Assembly (NCBI GenBank): GCA_030667725.1
Contig: DAOUVH010000042.1
Location: 1 to 7,230, forward strand
From: Candidatus Cloacimonadota bacterium
Lineage (GTDB): Bacteria > Cloacimonadota > Cloacimonadia > Cloacimonadales > TCS61
DNA: 7,230 nucleotides
Reading direction: 5' to 3'
The notes beneath the pieces were generated by a model. That model did not search any database. It had not been told where the DNA came from and saw nothing but the letters and a program-made list of their open reading frames with translations. Position numbers and translations under genes: made by a program. Below are positions 1 through 6,089 of the stretch, piece after piece (within the stretch, counting starts at the first letter, position 1; each line of letters begins with the position of its first letter).

Positions 1-239
1 AAGAATGAACCCATCACAACAAAGCCATATTCCAGATCCAATCCAAAATCTACCTCACGTGCAGAATTATGAAACCAACCACTATTTATCGTTGTACCGA
101 ATCCTGTTACTATTGGGCTCGTATACGCTTCACCTATATCTTGATACAAATTTGTGAGGCTCCCCGAAAGATCATCTCCTGCGTATAAAGAAATGTATGC
201 AACAGTAAATATCACGATGAGAATAATCATTTTTTTCAT
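1..239 (-). CDS. Secreted protein, N-terminal fragment, DUF6588-like (partial at window edge)
   Basis: This is the 5' end of a minus-strand gene that runs off the left edge; 79 codons are visible. The start ATG (239-237) has a good ribosome binding site, GAGGAA, at 248-243. The protein begins MKKM followed by a hydrophobic stretch (residues 5-19, IILIVIFTVAYISLY) and a likely signal-peptidase I site after Ala20 (YA|GDD), so it is exported. The mature start has a short acidic and polar segment, then SPIVTGFGTTINSGWFHNS at about residues 41-59, then a strand-like DFGLDLEYGFVV. The pattern of a GFG followed by NSGWFHN and a beta-rich segment resembles the N-terminus of DUF6588 proteins, which are envelope proteins of unknown function found in Bacteroidota and relatives. 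That assignment is from memory of the family and is tentative; the existence of the gene is well supported. It is transcribed divergently from coaBC. Confidence 0.75.
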   Translation of the reverse strand, partial: MKKMIILIVIFTVAYISLYAGDDLSGSLTNLYQDIGEAYTSPIVTGFGTTINSGWFHNSAREVDFGLDLEYGFVVMGSF

Positions 240-362
240 AAATTCCTCACAACTTTTTAATGTTGTTAAGTTTATTGATATCACATAATTGTAGTCAACA
301 AATAACTTTACAAAAAAACTAATGCCAAATTCTTTGCTAAGTTAGAATTACGGAGATTAAAG
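240..362. promoter_or_regulatory. Divergent intergenic spacer (promoters for both flanking genes)
   Basis: This 123-base AT-rich spacer between two divergent starts must carry promoters for the minus-strand secreted protein and the plus-strand coaBC operon. It also holds both ribosome binding sites: GAGGAA for the left gene (248-243) and GGAG at 352-355 for coaBC, 7 bases before its ATG. Weak hexamer candidates can be found, such as TTGACT on the minus strand at 298-293 and TTGTTA (263-268) with CATAAT (284-289) on the plus strand, but neither forms a convincing promoter pair. No operator, riboswitch or strong hairpin was recognised. Confidence 0.5.
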
Positions 363-1535
363 ATGCTGAAAAATAAAAAGATATTATTGGGAATCACAGG
401 TGGGATCGCAGCTTACAAAGCAGTTGATCTTGCCAGCAAACTCACAAAAATGGGTGCTGAAGTTAAAACAATAATGACTGCCCATGCTTGTGAATTTGTC
501 AGTCCTATTACGTTCAAATCGATCACACATCAGCCGGTTATTACTAAAATGTTCGATACTAATGCAGATATAGAACATATTTCACTGGCAGATTGGGCTG
601 ACATAGTCGTCATTGCTCCTGCAACCGCAAACATAATTGGAAAAACTGCATCCGGTATTGCAGATGATCTCCTCTCCTCAACGATAATGGCTACAACTGC
701 TCCAATATTATTCATCCCAGCTATGAACATACACATGTATGAAAATCCAATAGTTCAAGAAAATATTACTAAGCTTTCCAATTTTGGTTATTTCTTCATG
801 GAACCTGAATTTGGTAACCTTGCCTGCGGTTACGAAGGAAAAGGACGCTATCCTGAGAATGAAGAAATTATTTTCCATATCGCAACGTATCTCAAATACA
901 AAAAAGACCTTTCAGATAAAAGCATCATGGTAACTGCCGGAGCAAGTCGGGAAGAAATTGATCCAATGCGTTTTATTTCAAATTATTCTACTGGTAAAAT
1001 GGGATTATCATTAGCTCGAGCTGCACTTATTAGGGGTGCAAAAGTTAAATTCATCCATTCCTCAATCAGGGTAAATATTCCGAAATATCTTGATTCTATT
1101 AAAGCTGTGTCGGCAGAAGAAATGTATAATGCTGTTCTTAATCCTGAAAATAATTCCGACATCATATTCATGACAGCTGCGGTTGCTGATTACACACCTG
1201 CCAAACCCTCAAGACAGAAAATCAAGAAATCAGATGATCTAAATCTTGAATTAAAGAGAACAAAAGATATTCTGGCAGAACTTGGTGGGAAGAAAACTAA
1301 AGATCAGATTTTGGTTGGCTTTGCTGCCGAATCAGAAAATTTGAAAGAAAATGCACTGATAAAGATCAAAAAGAAAAATCTGGATTTCATTTGTGCTAAT
1401 AACCTGAATGTTTCAGGCAAAGATGATACTGAAATTCTTGTTTTGGGTAAAGGATCAGAAACCAAACTTATCGGTAGTAAATTTTCTGTAGCACATAAGA
1501 TCATTGATACTATTTTGAATTACACTAAAAAGTAA
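363..1535 (+). CDS. coaBC: Bifunctional phosphopantothenoylcysteine decarboxylase / phosphopantothenate-cysteine ligase
   Basis: This cytoplasmic enzyme carries out two consecutive steps of coenzyme A synthesis: CoaB joins 4'-phosphopantothenate to cysteine using CTP, and CoaC decarboxylates the product to 4'-phosphopantetheine with FMN. The N-terminal flavoprotein (CoaC) domain spans about residues 5-178. It shows the start motif GITGGIAAYK (10-19), the catalytic His72 in EHISLADWAD, the PAMN substrate clamp (119-122) and the active-site Cys155 in LACGYEGKGR. The CoaB domain (about 186-390) shows ISNYSTGKMG (205-214) with the conserved Asn207, AAVADY (272-277), the KIKK lysines (286-289) and GFAAE (319-323). 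The usual GPTRE is GASRE here (193-197), a mild variation. At 390 residues it is full length for the family (about 400). The ATG is supported by GGAG 7 bases upstream. It is the first gene of the plus-strand operon. Identification is secure. Confidence 0.97.
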   Translation: MLKNKKILLGITGGIAAYKAVDLASKLTKMGAEVKTIMTAHACEFVSPITFKSITHQPVITKMFDTNADIEHISLADWADIVVIAPATANIIGKTASGIADDLLSSTIMATTAPILFIPAMNIHMYENPIVQENITKLSNFGYFFMEPEFGNLACGYEGKGRYPENEEIIFHIATYLKYKKDLSDKSIMVTAGASREEIDPMRFISNYSTGKMGLSLARAALIRGAKVKFIHSSIRVNIPKYLDSIKAVSAEEMYNAVLNPENNSDIIFMTAAVADYTPAKPSRQKIKKSDDLNLELKRTKDILAELGGKKTKDQILVGFAAESENLKENALIKIKKKNLDFICANNLNVSGKDDTEILVLGKGSETKLIGSKFSVAHKIIDTILNYTKK

Positions 1536-1540
1536 AATAT

Positions 1541-2293
1541 ATGAAAAATAACGCTATCATTATTACTGGCGCAAATGGAAATGTCGGTTCATATTTCGCA
1601 AAGAAATATTACGATCTGAGTGAAAACTTGATCCTGATCATTCACAAGAGCGATCATCGAATTAAAGAATTAGTCAATAAGCATTCTGATAGAATTAGAG
1701 TATTAAAAGTTGATCTATCTGATTATTCCATGCTCAAAATTAAACTGGCAGAAATTATTACCAAAACAGGTTGGAAACCGGATCGCTTGATCCATACGGC
1801 AACAGCAAGAAGCCATGCTATCAGATCTTTAGCTGATTCCGATCCTGAACTTTGGAAGAATATCATTGATACAAATCTTATTGGAACATTCAATATTTTG
1901 AAAACAACACTTAAATATTTCAAAGAAAATCAAAATGGTAAGATCGTACTTTTTGGCTCAAATGTTTCACGTATCGGTCTTCCTAAAGGTACTGCTTATG
2001 CAGCTTCTAAAGCCGCTATAGCTAATATTGGAAGAACCCTTGCCGCTGAGGAAGCTGCCAATTACATTATAGTTAATACAGTTTCTCCCGGACCTATCAA
2101 GATAGATGACAGCCAATTCTCAGAAAGCTACCGCAAATTCCGTCAGGAATATTATGAAGAAAAATTAAGAGAAACACCGTTAAAACGCTGTGCTTCTTTT
2201 CAGGATATTTTCGGACTTTGTGAATTTCTCCTTTCCAAAGATAATTCTTATATCACCGGAGAAGAATTTTTTATAACCGGCGGTAAGATCTAG
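1541..2293 (+). CDS. Short-chain dehydrogenase/reductase (SDR) family oxidoreductase
   Basis: This is a probable NAD(P)-dependent oxidoreductase of the SDR family, 250 residues, the usual length for a classical SDR. The Rossmann dinucleotide site is TGANGNVG (residues 9-16), spaced TGxxGxxG rather than the classical TGxxxGxG. Next come a VDLSD acidic motif (57-61), Asn112 in DTNLIGTFN, Ser140 in LFGSN, and Tyr153/Lys157 in YAASK: the full Asn-Ser-Tyr-Lys tetrad with the expected 13-residue Ser-Tyr spacing. The post-catalytic PGP (183-185) and the C-terminal ITGEEFFITGG are also typical. The NNAG motif after strand 4 is replaced by HTATA (85-89), which is unusual. The fold is FabG-like, but the substrate cannot be told from sequence. 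It starts 5 bases after the coaBC stop with no clear Shine-Dalgarno site, suggesting translational coupling within the operon. Confidence 0.9.
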   Translation: MKNNAIIITGANGNVGSYFAKKYYDLSENLILIIHKSDHRIKELVNKHSDRIRVLKVDLSDYSMLKIKLAEIITKTGWKPDRLIHTATARSHAIRSLADSDPELWKNIIDTNLIGTFNILKTTLKYFKENQNGKIVLFGSNVSRIGLPKGTAYAASKAAIANIGRTLAAEEAANYIIVNTVSPGPIKIDDSQFSESYRKFRQEYYEEKLRETPLKRCASFQDIFGLCEFLLSKDNSYITGEEFFITGGKI

Positions 2294-2296
2294 CTA

Positions 2297-3364
2297 ATGA
2301 AGAAATTATCCACAACAGCTATCTTATTACTAACAATTTGGCCGCTCCTTCTTGCCAAAGCCGAGTATGTTGTTTATCCTTCCCTTGGCTATTCCAATGA
2401 AACCGGAATTTATGCAGGAGGACTTGCCTATCTGCGTTATGGCAGCATCGAAAATGATTCTACTTCCCAGAAAAACCTAATTTATTTTTCAACTGAAGTT
2501 AGTGAGAAGAAGCAATACTCAATTCATTTTATGCCAAAGATCAATCTAAAAAATGGTGAATATACCATGTTGGCTAATGCAAAATTCAAGCACTGGCCAA
2601 GCACATTTTATGGAATTGGAAATGAATATATTTCCGGTTCAGAAGAACAGTTTACGAAACGGGAATATGATATTGAAATTGAATTAAAGAAAAGAGTGAC
2701 AGATACTTGGCAGGCTGCATTTATTTATGAATTTTCACAATTTCAGATAAATGAGTTAGAAGAAGATGGATTACTAGAAAATGGAGAAATCCCTGGCAGT
2801 GAAGATAACGTTACATCCGGGGTAGGATTTTGTATAAGTTATGATCGACGTGATTCGGACACTTATCCGCAATATGGATATTTATATAATTTCAAATCTG
2901 TTTTATTCTCTAGTATTATTGCAAGTGATTACAGTTTCATTAGAAGCGAAATAGATCTTCGAAATTACTTTTCAATTTTCCCCAACCAGACACTAGCTTT
3001 TCAGGGTTATTTTTCAACGGTCTCAGATGAAGTTCCGTTCAATAAGATGTCATACCTGGATGATAATATGAGAGCTGTAACCGCCAATAAATTCATTGAT
3101 CGGCATTCAATTGTTTTCCGAGTTGAAAATAGGATATTTCCATGGTCACATCCACTTCTGGAAAGAATTGGATTTGTAGCATTTCTGGAAACCGGTGAAG
3201 TTGCCGGAAGTATGGAAGAATTTTCTTTGAATGGGCTAAAGCTCTCTTATGGTGCAGGTTTTAGAATATCCTTCCTTATGAATGATAGATTGAATGTACG
3301 ACTTGATATTGGTTTTGGAGAACAAAACCAAAGCTTAAGTATAGGAAGTCGAGAGGAATTCTGA
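2297..3364 (+). CDS. POTRA-less Omp85/BamA-like outer membrane beta-barrel protein
   Basis: This is a predicted outer membrane barrel of the bacterial surface antigen (D15/BamA/TamA) type. A signal peptide covers residues 1-22 (hydrophobic TTAILLLTIWPLLL, cleavage after AKA before EYVV). The mature protein is about 333 residues of alternating, aromatic-rich beta strands. Family hallmarks are FYGIGNEY (104-111), SYDRRDSDTYPQYGYLYNF (181-199, the D-x-R...P-x-x-G strand motif of these barrels), a degenerate loop-6-like MRA...DRH (258-270) where most members have an RG(Y/F) motif, and an RLNVRLDIGFG strand near the end. It terminates in phenylalanine, as many BAM substrates do. Full Omp85 proteins carry POTRA domains before the barrel; none fit here, so this is a barrel-only member, whose function is generally unknown. 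It starts 3 bases after the SDR stop; GGTAAG (2282-2287) is a weak ribosome binding site. The stop TGA overlaps the next ATG. Confidence 0.85.
   Translation: MKKLSTTAILLLTIWPLLLAKAEYVVYPSLGYSNETGIYAGGLAYLRYGSIENDSTSQKNLIYFSTEVSEKKQYSIHFMPKINLKNGEYTMLANAKFKHWPSTFYGIGNEYISGSEEQFTKREYDIEIELKKRVTDTWQAAFIYEFSQFQINELEEDGLLENGEIPGSEDNVTSGVGFCISYDRRDSDTYPQYGYLYNFKSVLFSSIIASDYSFIRSEIDLRNYFSIFPNQTLAFQGYFSTVSDEVPFNKMSYLDDNMRAVTANKFIDRHSIVFRVENRIFPWSHPLLERIGFVAFLETGEVAGSMEEFSLNGLKLSYGAGFRISFLMNDRLNVRLDIGFGEQNQSLSIGSREEF
3352..3357 (+). promoter_or_regulatory. Ribosome binding site of the DUF3108 gene, inside the barrel gene
   Basis: AGAGGA lies 6 bases before the ATG at 3364 and is embedded in the last codons of the barrel gene. 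It supports this start for the DUF3108 gene and, with the TGATG stop/start overlap, points to coupled translation of the pair. Confidence 0.7.
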
Positions 3365-4116
3365 TGCTAAAGAAATTAATAATACCATTCATCGTAGTCA
3401 TGAGCATTCAACTATCTGCCTTTGAAATCGGAGAGAAATTAACTTTCCAGATCAAATACGGAATTATTAAAGCGGGAGAAGCAACATTACAGATAAATTC
3501 CCACATTTATAAAGATTCAACAGAATGTTACAAAATCGAATCACTTGCAAAAACGAATTCCTTTTTCGACAATATTTATAAAGTCCGTGATAAAATAGAA
3601 TCGATCTGGGATAAGAATAAACTTGTTACTCTTAGATTCACAAAAAAACTTCAGGAAGGTTCTTACCGTCAGTATAGAATTCACTTTTATTATCCTGAAT
3701 TGAACTTCACGATCTATACAAAATTCGGTCGTAAAACCAAAAAATTCAAAGAGAAGAGAATGGATATCCCTGTCAATACACAGGATATTTTAAGTGCTTT
3801 ATATTACTTGAGATTACAGGAATTTGCAGTTGGAGACACACTGACGATTAACGTAACTGCCGATGGTAGAAATTATCCTGCTGATGTGATCGTTCATAGA
3901 ATTGAAGAAATGGAAACTATCTTTGGAGATAAAAATTGCTTTGTAGTTGAACCGATTTTAAAAGGTGATGCAATATTTAAACAGACTGGGAAAATCCTTG
4001 TCTGGCTAACAGCAGATGAACATAAAATTCCTGTAAAAATGAGCAGCAAAATTGTTTTCGGAAGTTTTAAGGCAATATTAAAAGATGCAGAAAATATCCC
4101 TTACAAAAAAAAGTAG
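3364..4116 (+). CDS. DUF3108 domain protein, secreted (periplasmic)
   Basis: This is an exported protein of 250 residues. The signal peptide is residues 1-19 (MLKK, then IIPFIVVMSIQL, cleavage after LSA before FEIG). No lipobox cysteine or other membrane segment is present, so a soluble periplasmic location is likely. The mature part opens with FEIGEKLTFQIKYGIIKAGEA (20-40), the characteristic entry of DUF3108 proteins (...L.Y.v.yg.ikaGea...). It continues as a beta-rich domain with SLAKTNSFFDNIYKVRD (60-76), NTQDILSALYYLR (138-150) and VWLTADEHKIPVKMSSKI (213-230), all recognisable DUF3108 segments. The molecular function of the family is unknown. The start overlaps the barrel stop by one base (TGATG) and has a strong ribosome binding site, so the two proteins probably work in the same compartment. 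The gene ends in an A8 tract coding three lysines, and its last 32 bases overlap queA. Confidence 0.88.
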   Translation: MLKKLIIPFIVVMSIQLSAFEIGEKLTFQIKYGIIKAGEATLQINSHIYKDSTECYKIESLAKTNSFFDNIYKVRDKIESIWDKNKLVTLRFTKKLQEGSYRQYRIHFYYPELNFTIYTKFGRKTKKFKEKRMDIPVNTQDILSALYYLRLQEFAVGDTLTINVTADGRNYPADVIVHRIEEMETIFGDKNCFVVEPILKGDAIFKQTGKILVWLTADEHKIPVKMSSKIVFGSFKAILKDAENIPYKKK

Positions 4117-5125
4117 TTACTGGTATGATCTACCTGCTGAATTCATAGCTCAGCACCCAAAAGATAAACGCTCTGAAAGCAGAATGCTTGTATTAGATAA
4201 AGAATCAGGAAAAATTCAGCATGATAAATTTAATAATATCATTAATCACTTGTTACCTTCAGATATTCTGGTTGTTAATAATACAAAAGTTATTCCTGCA
4301 CGTTTACTCGGAACAAAAAACACAGGTGCGAAAGTTGAAGTATTTCTGTTGGAACAAAAAACTGAAAATCGCTGGGAATGTCTGGTGAAACCGGGGCGTA
4401 AATTGCAGATCGGTGCTGAAATTACATTCAATGAAAACCTTAAAGCAAAGATAATTGATCATGCAGATGAAGGTAGTAGAATTGTAGAATTCTATTGGGA
4501 AGGAAATTTCTGGAATATTTTAGAAGAAATTGGGAATGTACCGCTTCCACCTTACATTAAAAGAGAATCAACTAGCAAAGATAAAGAAACTTATCAAACC
4601 GTATATGCAGAAGAACGCGGATCAGTAGCGGCTCCCACTGCCGGACTGCATTTCACAAAACCGCTTATGAATCAGATCAGAGAAAAAGGAATTGAGATTT
4701 TAGAAGTTGTTCTGCACGTTGGTCTGGGAACTTTTCGTCCTGTAAAAACCGATGATATTAAAGATCATACGATGCATAGTGAGCATTGCCAAATCTCTGA
4801 AGAAGTTGCTGCAAAGATCAACCAGGGAAAAGAGGTGGGAAAACGCATCATCGCAGTGGGAACAACTACAACCCGCACACTGGAAAGTTTTGCTGATAAA
4901 GGGCAGCTAAAAAGCGGTTCACATTGGACAAATATTTTCCTGTATCCAGGTAAAGAAATTCAGATTATTGATGGCTTGATCACTAATTTCCATATGCCGG
5001 AATCCACATTAATGATGCTGGTTTCTGCTTTTGCAGGTTATGAAAATATAATGAATGCATACAAAATAGCTGTAGAAGAAAAGTATCGTTTTTTCAGTTA
5101 CGGTGATTCGATGTTGATATTGTGA
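4085..5125 (+). CDS. queA: S-adenosylmethionine:tRNA ribosyltransferase-isomerase
   Basis: QueA transfers and isomerises the ribosyl moiety of S-adenosylmethionine onto 7-aminomethyl-7-deazaguanine in the tRNA anticodon wobble position, giving epoxyqueuosine. The 346-residue protein is full length and shows the family motifs in order: YDLPAEFIAQHP (14-25), NNTKVIPARL (65-74), PLPPYIKR (153-160), YQTVYAEERGSVAAPTAGLH (170-189), HVGLGTFRPV (211-220), MHSEHCQIS (230-238), VGTTTTRTLES (258-268), NFHMPESTLMMLVSAF (301-316) and FFSYGDSMLIL (336-346). The ATG at 4085 is the only start codon before the conserved region. It lies inside the DUF3108 gene in the +1 frame, so the genes overlap by 32 bases; the nearest Shine-Dalgarno-like AAGG (4069-4072) is 12 bases away, rather far. 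The N-terminus is about five residues longer than usual. No other queuosine genes are nearby. Confidence 0.97.
   Translation: MQKISLTKKSSYWYDLPAEFIAQHPKDKRSESRMLVLDKESGKIQHDKFNNIINHLLPSDILVVNNTKVIPARLLGTKNTGAKVEVFLLEQKTENRWECLVKPGRKLQIGAEITFNENLKAKIIDHADEGSRIVEFYWEGNFWNILEEIGNVPLPPYIKRESTSKDKETYQTVYAEERGSVAAPTAGLHFTKPLMNQIREKGIEILEVVLHVGLGTFRPVKTDDIKDHTMHSEHCQISEEVAAKINQGKEVGKRIIAVGTTTTRTLESFADKGQLKSGSHWTNIFLYPGKEIQIIDGLITNFHMPESTLMMLVSAFAGYENIMNAYKIAVEEKYRFFSYGDSMLIL
4105..4112 (+). other. A8 tract in the DUF3108/queA overlap (possible slippage site)
   Basis: Eight consecutive adenines directly precede the final G and TAG stop of the DUF3108 gene. In that frame they read AAA AAA AAG TAG, which contains the classic heptamer A AAA AAG. 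Translational -1 slippage there would add only eleven codons before another stop (4146-4148). Loss of one A in the transcript would instead join the DUF3108 frame to the queA frame. The tract is seen directly; any use of it is unproven. Confidence 0.3.
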
Positions 5126-5149
5126 TAATAAACACATGAAGACATAATT

Positions 5150-5154
5150 AGGAG
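5150..5154 (+). promoter_or_regulatory. Ribosome binding site that fixes the TTG start of birA
   Basis: AGGAG lies 6 bases before the TTG at 5161, ideal spacing. No ATG or GTG codon in this frame gives a better start, and the protein begins at the expected distance from the conserved TSTS motif, so TTG is the real start. Confidence 0.75.
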
Positions 5155-5160
5155 ATTTAT

Positions 5161-5904
5161 TTGAAAGATTTTAAACATTCACTATTTGATGAGGTAATTT
5201 ACTTTAACAAACTTACCAGTACCTCATTAAAAGCTGAGAAACTTATTAATGATAATATTGCTCAAGGAAATTTCTTATGCCTTGCCGGTGAACAATCTTC
5301 AGGAAAAGGACGAGGAAAGAACTCCTGGCTTTCACCAGCAGGTGGTTTGTGGTTAACTGCGGCTCTATATGGATTCGATTTTAAATCTAATGTTACAATT
5401 TTTACAGGAATATGCATTCACAAAACTTTAAGTGAACTATTCCCTTCAATCTCTGATAAATTTAAAATTAAATGGCCGAATGATATCTATTTAAACGATA
5501 AAAAATTATGCGGCATACTTTCCAATAATCTCAGTGGCAAAAAGTATCATCTCATAGGGATCGGTATTAATACTAACGTAACTAATCTCGATAAAACTCA
5601 AGCTCCAAACGCAACTTCGTTGCAAATTGAATTGGGTAAAGATGTAGATAATGAAAAAATATTGACCCGTATTTTTGATAATTTTGTCTCTGTTCTTCCC
5701 GATTTCGTTGAGGGAGAACTGGACATACAATATTTCAATCAACACTCATTATTGAAAGGACTTCAAATTGAATTAGATACAGATTATGATATTTTTAAAG
5801 GTAAAGTAATAGGAATTGATAAGAATGGTGCTTTACTCATTGAACTCAAACCCGGAATGATCCAACCGTTCTATGCTGGAAGTGCTATTGATTGGATAAA
5901 GTAA
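5161..5904 (+). CDS. birA: Biotin-[acetyl-CoA-carboxylase] ligase, single-domain (no DNA-binding domain)
   Basis: This enzyme activates biotin with ATP and attaches it to the lysine of biotin carboxyl carrier domains of carboxylases and decarboxylases in the cytoplasm. The 247-residue protein has only the catalytic domain plus the small C-terminal domain: there is no N-terminal helix-turn-helix, so it is a group I ligase and not a biotin-operon repressor. Motifs: LTSTS (18-22), the biotinyl-5'-AMP loop GEQSSGKGRGKNSWLSP (43-59; E. coli has GRGRxGRxW), KWPNDIYLNDKKLCGIL (104-120) with the catalytic Lys104, GIGINTN (133-139), and the C-terminal SH3-like domain from about residue 198 (KGLQIEL...GIDKNGALLIEL). 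Translation starts at TTG with a strong AGGAG site. It lies 35 bases after queA, the widest gap in the operon, and is the last clear operon gene. Confidence 0.95.
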   Translation: MKDFKHSLFDEVIYFNKLTSTSLKAEKLINDNIAQGNFLCLAGEQSSGKGRGKNSWLSPAGGLWLTAALYGFDFKSNVTIFTGICIHKTLSELFPSISDKFKIKWPNDIYLNDKKLCGILSNNLSGKKYHLIGIGINTNVTNLDKTQAPNATSLQIELGKDVDNEKILTRIFDNFVSVLPDFVEGELDIQYFNQHSLLKGLQIELDTDYDIFKGKVIGIDKNGALLIELKPGMIQPFYAGSAIDWIK

Positions 5905-6020
5905 TTGTTAGCTGGATCAATAGGGCAGTTTTCAGTCTTCTGCACGATGTAAAACTTTTGGAAGATCATTACCTCAGCGCAACACGTTTTAAGAATATTT
6001 TGAAGAAAGAATTGAAATAA
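5892..6020 (+). CDS. Possible small protein (42 codons) overlapping the birA stop, or gene remnant
   Basis: A short open frame starts at TTG (5892) inside the last codons of birA, in a different frame, and ends at TAA (6018-6020). GGAAG at 5878-5882 lies 9 bases before that TTG and could act as a ribosome binding site. The translation contains SWINRAVFSLLHDVKLLEDH followed by YLSATRFKNILKKELK: an amphipathic, charged, helix-like sequence that reads like real protein more than random translated spacer. I do not recognise the family. It may be a coupled small protein, the tail of a decayed gene, or chance. It lies immediately upstream of the terminator hairpin, where an operon's last gene would be expected to end. 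Confidence 0.3.
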   Translation: MDKVIVSWINRAVFSLLHDVKLLEDHYLSATRFKNILKKELK

Positions 6021-6025
6021 ATACT

Positions 6026-6051
6026 AAAAAGGGTAGATCAATGATCTGCCC
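6026..6051 (-). terminator. Intrinsic terminator of the TonB receptor gene, possibly bidirectional
   Basis: An inverted repeat at 6031-6051 forms a stem of nine pairs (GGGTAGATC with GATCTGCCC, one G-T pair) closed by a three-base loop. On the minus strand it is followed at once by five T residues (6030-6026), a good intrinsic terminator 39 bases past the receptor stop. On the plus strand it is followed by CTACACTTTT, a poorer U-tract, so it may also stop the coaBC-birA operon less efficiently. Confidence 0.75.
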
Positions 6052-6089
6052 CTACACTTTTCGCTTATACCCTTATTCGCTTACATACA

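Noticed and set aside
384..1504. Several 60-70 codon minus-strand ORFs opposite coaBC
   Set aside because: All are antisense shadows of a strongly conserved enzyme; none has a start signal or family motif.
5126..5160. queA-birA gap as a possible promoter or riboswitch
   Set aside because: It is only 35 bases long, with no hairpin and no promoter hexamers; it holds only the birA ribosome binding site.
5506..5745. Minus-strand 79-codon ORF opposite birA
   Set aside because: It is antisense to conserved birA codons, including GIGINTN, and its translation looks like reverse-strand noise.
5910..5945. GCAG...CTGC inverted repeat after birA as an operon terminator
   Set aside because: The stem is only four pairs with a long loop and no following T-run; the hairpin at 6031-6051 is a far better candidate.
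6060..6083. Eight-base direct repeat TTCGCTTA, copies 16 bases apart
   Set aside because: Only two short copies in an AT-rich spacer; too little to separate from chance.
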